A program made the position numbers and the translations under genes. A DNA stretch of 64,000 nucleotides from Epiperipatus broadwayi (Eukaryota; Onychophora; Udeonychophora; Euonychophora; Peripatidae), in assembly GCA_028023455.1 (NCBI GenBank), contig JAQFVV010000042.1, positions 5,349,739 through 5,413,738 on the forward strand, read 5' to 3'. Positions 59,780 to 64,000 of this stretch are shown here, in pieces (the first letter of the stretch is position 1; each line of letters begins with the position of its first letter). The notes under the pieces were generated by a model. That model was given only the letters and a program-made list of their open reading frames with translations, was not told the DNA's origin and did no database searches.

Positions 59780-60115
59780 ATTTTTTATCTTTATATGTAA
59801 TTTTATTTTATTAATTTCTTTTTAAATGGCTTTTTGATATAATTTTATAAGCTCATATTAATCCCAGAATCTCTATTCAATTTGTGTTTTTTTATTAATA
59901 GTTTCTTTAATTTTTCTTCCTTTAGTATTGTTAGTGTGTAACATCATTTTTATAGAATCTGTAAATTTAACCCTATTTCCATTCCATGTATAAATATTAA
60001 TGATTTATTATCTAACATGTTTCAATCTTGACTTTGTAAAGTTTTTAGTTTCTCCCATATATTTGTTTTCGATTTTATTATCTAAACATTGTCTACAATT
60101 TATTATATATAATTC
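59780..60115 (-). pseudogene. Penelope-like element, GIY-YIG endonuclease fragment 2
   Basis: On the minus strand: E-L-Y-I-I-N-C-R-Q-C-L-D, then N-K-Y-M-G-E-T-K-N-F-T-K-S-R-L-K-H, and after a stop W-N-G-N-R-V-K-F-T-D-S-I-K-M, ending N-T-K-G-R-K-I-K-E-T-I. The pattern L-Y-x-I-x-C-x-x-C, Y-M-G-E-T, S-R-L-x-x-H, then a K-x-R-K-I-x-E-A/T-I helix is the endonuclease tail of Penelope-like elements. The RT domain is not found upstream: a different block begins at about 60.21 kb. It is independent of fragment 1. Confidence 0.6.
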
Positions 60116-60211
60116 ATTATTTACATCTTTATTATTATTTTTAAATAACCTTCACATTTATTATCTAATAAATTTAATGTTTTCACTATTTTTATTTACT
60201 ATTTTTATATT

Positions 60212-62836
60212 GTAATGGTCAAATATGTACATTCGCAGAATAAAATCAAGAACTCTGGTAAATCATCCTAAAGTTGACCAGTTTTACGGTGGTGGAAGCC
60301 CCAACTCTGGCCTAACCCTAGTTCCTCTACCATTGCTCAGAGATTTACTATCTTGCAGATGACACAGTTGAGGCCACAGCAGTATTTCCCTTCTTTGCAT
60401 GCCAGCAGTAGCACAGCAGTAAAACAAAAGACTATGGTATTTTAGCACTTTAGCTACTATAGCTATATAGATTTCGTGTGGCTAGGATATTTATGAATTA
60501 AACAATAAACTAAATCTTAATAACTAATCATAATTAATTATTAAAGTATGAAATGATTTTGAGTCGGTGAGCAAGACTAAGACATACATCCAATTTAAGT
60601 TTAAATTCAATTTGATAAAAGTTAAGTTTTGAAATGATAAATAAGCAATATTACAATGGTTAAATGGTTGTTCTCACATGCAGGTGGTTAAAGGATGTTT
60701 ACATTAAATTTCGGTTCACATGCAAGTGATGGGTTTTAGATTTAATTTTATATGGCTGAATTTTACATAGTTTGGTTTACACATATATTAGTTAAATAAA
60801 ATCACTCGCAGGTGATATTAAGTTTTTTTAGCTACAAATATCTAGATTTCTCTATTTTTATACATTTCCGGTTTATATATAGCGTTGTAATCACTTGCAG
60901 GTGATTGTTATTTCTAGTTACAAATTAGTTTATTTAGCTATATATATTTGAATCTATCACTCGCAGGTGATGAAATTATGATACATTTGATTTCACATTT
61001 CCATGAGCTTTAATATTAAATTTACAACTAAATGACTTTGCTCATGATTATCTATGCCTAGTTTATGCTATTTAATTGGATATAGATCTGCTTTAATAGT
61101 TAGTGGAAGTGATTATAATTAGTTATAAAGAATATAGTATTTAATATAAGTGTGAATAATTAATGTACTCTCTATATAGATAACTTGCCTATCAAATTGG
61201 ATTAATTCAGATCAAAGCTGAAATAACACTTTAATGGTGGGTGAACTGACTATGGGCAGCCAGAATTCAGATACCAAAGCGTATATCAAACATATAACTC
61301 TGGGTCCCTGCATCTCGTATATGTACTTTTTTCACAGGATTTGTACCAAGTACCGGTTCCCTTTGATCGAACTCATTACTGTGAAATAGGAGGCCTTTAT
61401 GCTGCATGATCAAGCAATTTATTTTAAGTGGGAGTCTTATGCTCTGTGTGAGTCTCATGCTCCATTATTAAAGATGCAGAATGGGAGGCGCATACCAATC
61501 CCATCTGAGGAAGATAATTGCCTGAACTAAGTGTACTGGTGTAGCCCTAACACGTATGCCCAGTAAAGAAATAGAGCAATAAGTGAGTTACGCCATAGCG
61601 TTTCTAAAGGACATATCGACACCTCTGACAACATAATCATATAAGCAAATTTAAGATGCTAAATCTAGTTTCCTTCATGAAACTACTCAGTATCAGTTCA
61701 TATGATAGTATTTTTAATTATACTATTAAATAAAATTTATGAATCCAAGTTATAAGGTTATCTATATAGGCTTTTATTTATTTAAGGAGGACTACAGCAT
61801 AGTATGGGAATTACAATATAAAATTATAGATTTATGCTGCATTTTATCATCTCAACTAGATATCATTTAAATATCATATTTAAAAGCAAATCTATCTGAT
61901 AAGTTTGTAATCATATCTCAATCGAAAGATTTTATTCATTTCAAAATGGGGTTTTTAGTTTGTGCGTTAATCTATGCAAAATTACACATATATAGAGGTG
62001 AGAATCTAGATTTACGTTTCACTAATGATTTAGTTGCGAATAAAACCCAGTTTTGAATACATATAGCATAAACAATAAAATAAGTAAAATTTAATAAGAT
62101 TTGGCATAGTTTTAGGAAATACAATATATAAATAATATAAGATTTCACGCGAATGAAATCTGAAATTTAACCTTAGCATATTTTAAAAGAAGTTTCTGTA
62201 ATGTTATTTGATATTTGATTGATCTAGTTTAAAAGCTAAAAGTTGTTTATAATTAACGAAAGCAATTATTATCGTTAACTTAAAATATATATATAACAAT
62301 CGAGAATTTTGGTTATTGTTCTGAAATAGATTATTTTAAAAAGTTGTTAAACAATGAATATAAATGATTTTAAACAAATTAATTAAATACACAAAACTAA
62401 ATCAATCATACATAAGTAAACCAAAACACAAGATATTCAACTTAATAAATTAAATGTGTTAACAAATCAATATGCAATTTAGAAAATCAGGTAAGAGATT
62501 AAATTAAATTTGGAAAACTCAGGAAACAAATTAGGCAAGATTTTGAATTAAACTAAGGAAAATAAAAATACATTTAGAAAAAGTTTAGTTACATTATTAT
62601 AATTATTATGGCCATTACTTTAGAATTAGCTAGCATTTTAGATTTGAGTTTAGTTGAAGATTTAAATTTGAAGAAATAATTACCATTATCTCCTTTTCTC
62701 TGCTGGCAGGTTATCTCTTGAACTTAGGACATCTTTAGGTGGTTATGGCTGTACTTCATCCTTTCCTGCATCAGGTAGCTTCTTGTCGAAGGCAGAAAGA
62801 CAAGATTTTGGGCCTTTACCCCGACATGATTAATTC
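60212..62836. mobile_element. Block with GC-richer ends and internal palindromic repeats, possibly a solo LTR
   Basis: Begins near TGTAATGGTCAAATATG and ends near TTTACCCCGACATGATTA. The end motif resembles that at 22.15 kb. GC-richer patches are at 60270-60420, 61230-61640 and 62690-62830. The body is non-coding. No target duplication was found, so both boundaries are guesses. Confidence 0.3.
60673..60971. repeat. Five copies of a palindromic 16-mer, ATCACYYGCAGGTGAT
   Basis: Copies start at about 60673 (partial), 60716 (partial), 60801, 60890 and 60956. The last three are ATCACTCGCAGGTGAT, ATCACTTGCAGGTGAT and ATCACTCGCAGGTGAT. Each is a near palindrome (ATCACC-TGC...GGTGAT). Spacing is irregular (43-89 bases) and the spacers are AT-rich and mostly unlike each other. 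Such motif clusters look like protein-binding sites rather than a simple satellite. Confidence 0.75.
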
Positions 62837-64000
62837 TTTTACGAGTATTTTATTAAGATATTAGAATGAATGACTGCCTCTAAAGATGGCTGCAGCAGCT
62901 TATATATTCATTTACCCCCCTCTCTTTCATTATATTATATTTTAGACAAGTTTTCCTAGCTTATTTGCTTATTGCCAGTAATTGTGGAGGCCTGCTGTGT
63001 CAAACTTTTAATTAGGTCAAATTAACCTCCATGACACACGGTAATTTATGCAATCTTTTAATTAAAATCTAATTTTAACTCCAAATATAAATTGGGTCAA
63101 TTTTATATCGGGACGGATTAACTTTTCTGGCACTGCTTTGACTAGAAAAACAAATCTAATATTATAGAAAACATTTTGCTATATATGTAACTCGATCATT
63201 TTAATTTACTGATATATGCAGAATTATATAATTTCAAATATTACTAATTTAATAAATATTTTAAAATAAAGAAATCTTAATGTTTTAAATTCTATTAATA
63301 TTATTCTTCTAGCATATATGTAGTCTAAAGTTACACATACAACTCGTTTTTCATTTAATTATTATTAGAAATATATATGTGCATATCTTAGAGATTTGTC
63401 TTTATAAATGCACATTTCTCTCTATATGTAAATATATATACACACATACATGATTAACATTATTTAAGTTTAAATGTAGGCGGGTTTTTACTATATTATT
63501 AATAAGATATACGAGAATTTGGTGGTGTTTATATATAAAAGAATACTACTATAGCATATAGTAGGTGAAACAGTTGGATTGTACAAGCTGACTGTTTCAA
63601 TATTAATGAGTAATTTACATTTCTTATTAAGATTATTTATAATTTTATTATACTTATTCATTATAGTATCATTATTTATTTTTATTCCTATATACCTTTC
63701 TTCATTTTTCTTTTTTGCTTTATTATTTTCAATTTTATTTATTTTATTTTCCATTATTTCAATACTTCTCTGAATTACGTGTATTGAGAAATAACTTTTT
63801 AAAGTTCTTCAATGACTAATGTTTTTGTTTAGTATATTCTTATTTTATCAGTATGTTAGCCCTATATGTTCTTGAATATTTGCAACTCTATTTTTATTAA
63901 TATTCATGAAACAATTTATATTATTACAAATATTATTTTTGTTAACAATATTTGTTTCAGTATGCCATTTTTCATTTATCAATTTTTTAAACATTATATC
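62837..64000. other. AT-rich intron sequence to the window edge
   Basis: A minus-strand A-rich zone (64000 to about 63500) has lysine/asparagine-rich frames (for example 63754-63491) without a recognisable domain. SOD2 5' exons are not present here. Confidence 0.45.

Noticed and set aside
60673-60971. CRISPR-like array
   Set aside because: Repeats are 16 bases, irregularly spaced, and the context is an animal intron.

Overview
The window looks like intronic and downstream sequence from a large, very AT-rich animal genome. The only host gene I can support is the mitochondrial manganese superoxide dismutase gene (SOD2), on the minus strand. Its last three coding exons are at 55581-55697, 29097-29276 and 12264-12409. 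Their splice sites and phases all agree (GT/AG, phase 1), and the introns between them are about 26.3 kb and 16.7 kb. The 5' exons (mitochondrial presequence and N-terminal helical hairpin) must lie beyond the right edge. The protein reads like an ordinary metazoan Mn-SOD. Large introns, RTE LINEs, Penelope-like elements, a tRNA-derived SINE and long foldback elements would suit a mollusc such as a cephalopod, but the species is only a guess.

Almost everything else is mobile DNA at various stages of decay. Downstream of the gene (1-12.2 kb) are a large foldback element, LINE tails, a SINE and two palindromes. In the last intron (12.4-29.1 kb) are a full-length but dead Ty3/gypsy-like LTR retrotransposon (12.5-17.6 kb, same strand as SOD2), a nearly perfect 1216-bp palindromic DNA transposon with an exact 8-bp target-site duplication (20307-21522), a Penelope-like GIY-YIG fragment, LINE fragments, and a decayed RTE LINE carrying two SINEs.

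The preceding intron (29.3-55.6 kb) holds a nested stack at 38-51.9 kb. A minus-strand LINE is split by an LTR retrotransposon with roughly 2-kb LTRs and only a gag-like internal region. That element was itself hit by an RTE LINE (40.06-43.31 kb, the best-preserved coding sequence of any element here), a foldback element, a short hairpin element and a 2.4-kb solo-LTR-like insertion. A hAT-like element and a foldback element flank the 117-bp SOD2 exon closely on both sides.

To the right of that exon (55.8-64 kb) are another foldback element, an inverted-repeat transposon carrying degenerate telomere-type repeats (57798-58993), a second Penelope-like GIY-YIG fragment, and a block with five copies of a palindromic 16-mer. 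I found no rRNA, functional tRNA, CRISPR array, operon or any second host gene.
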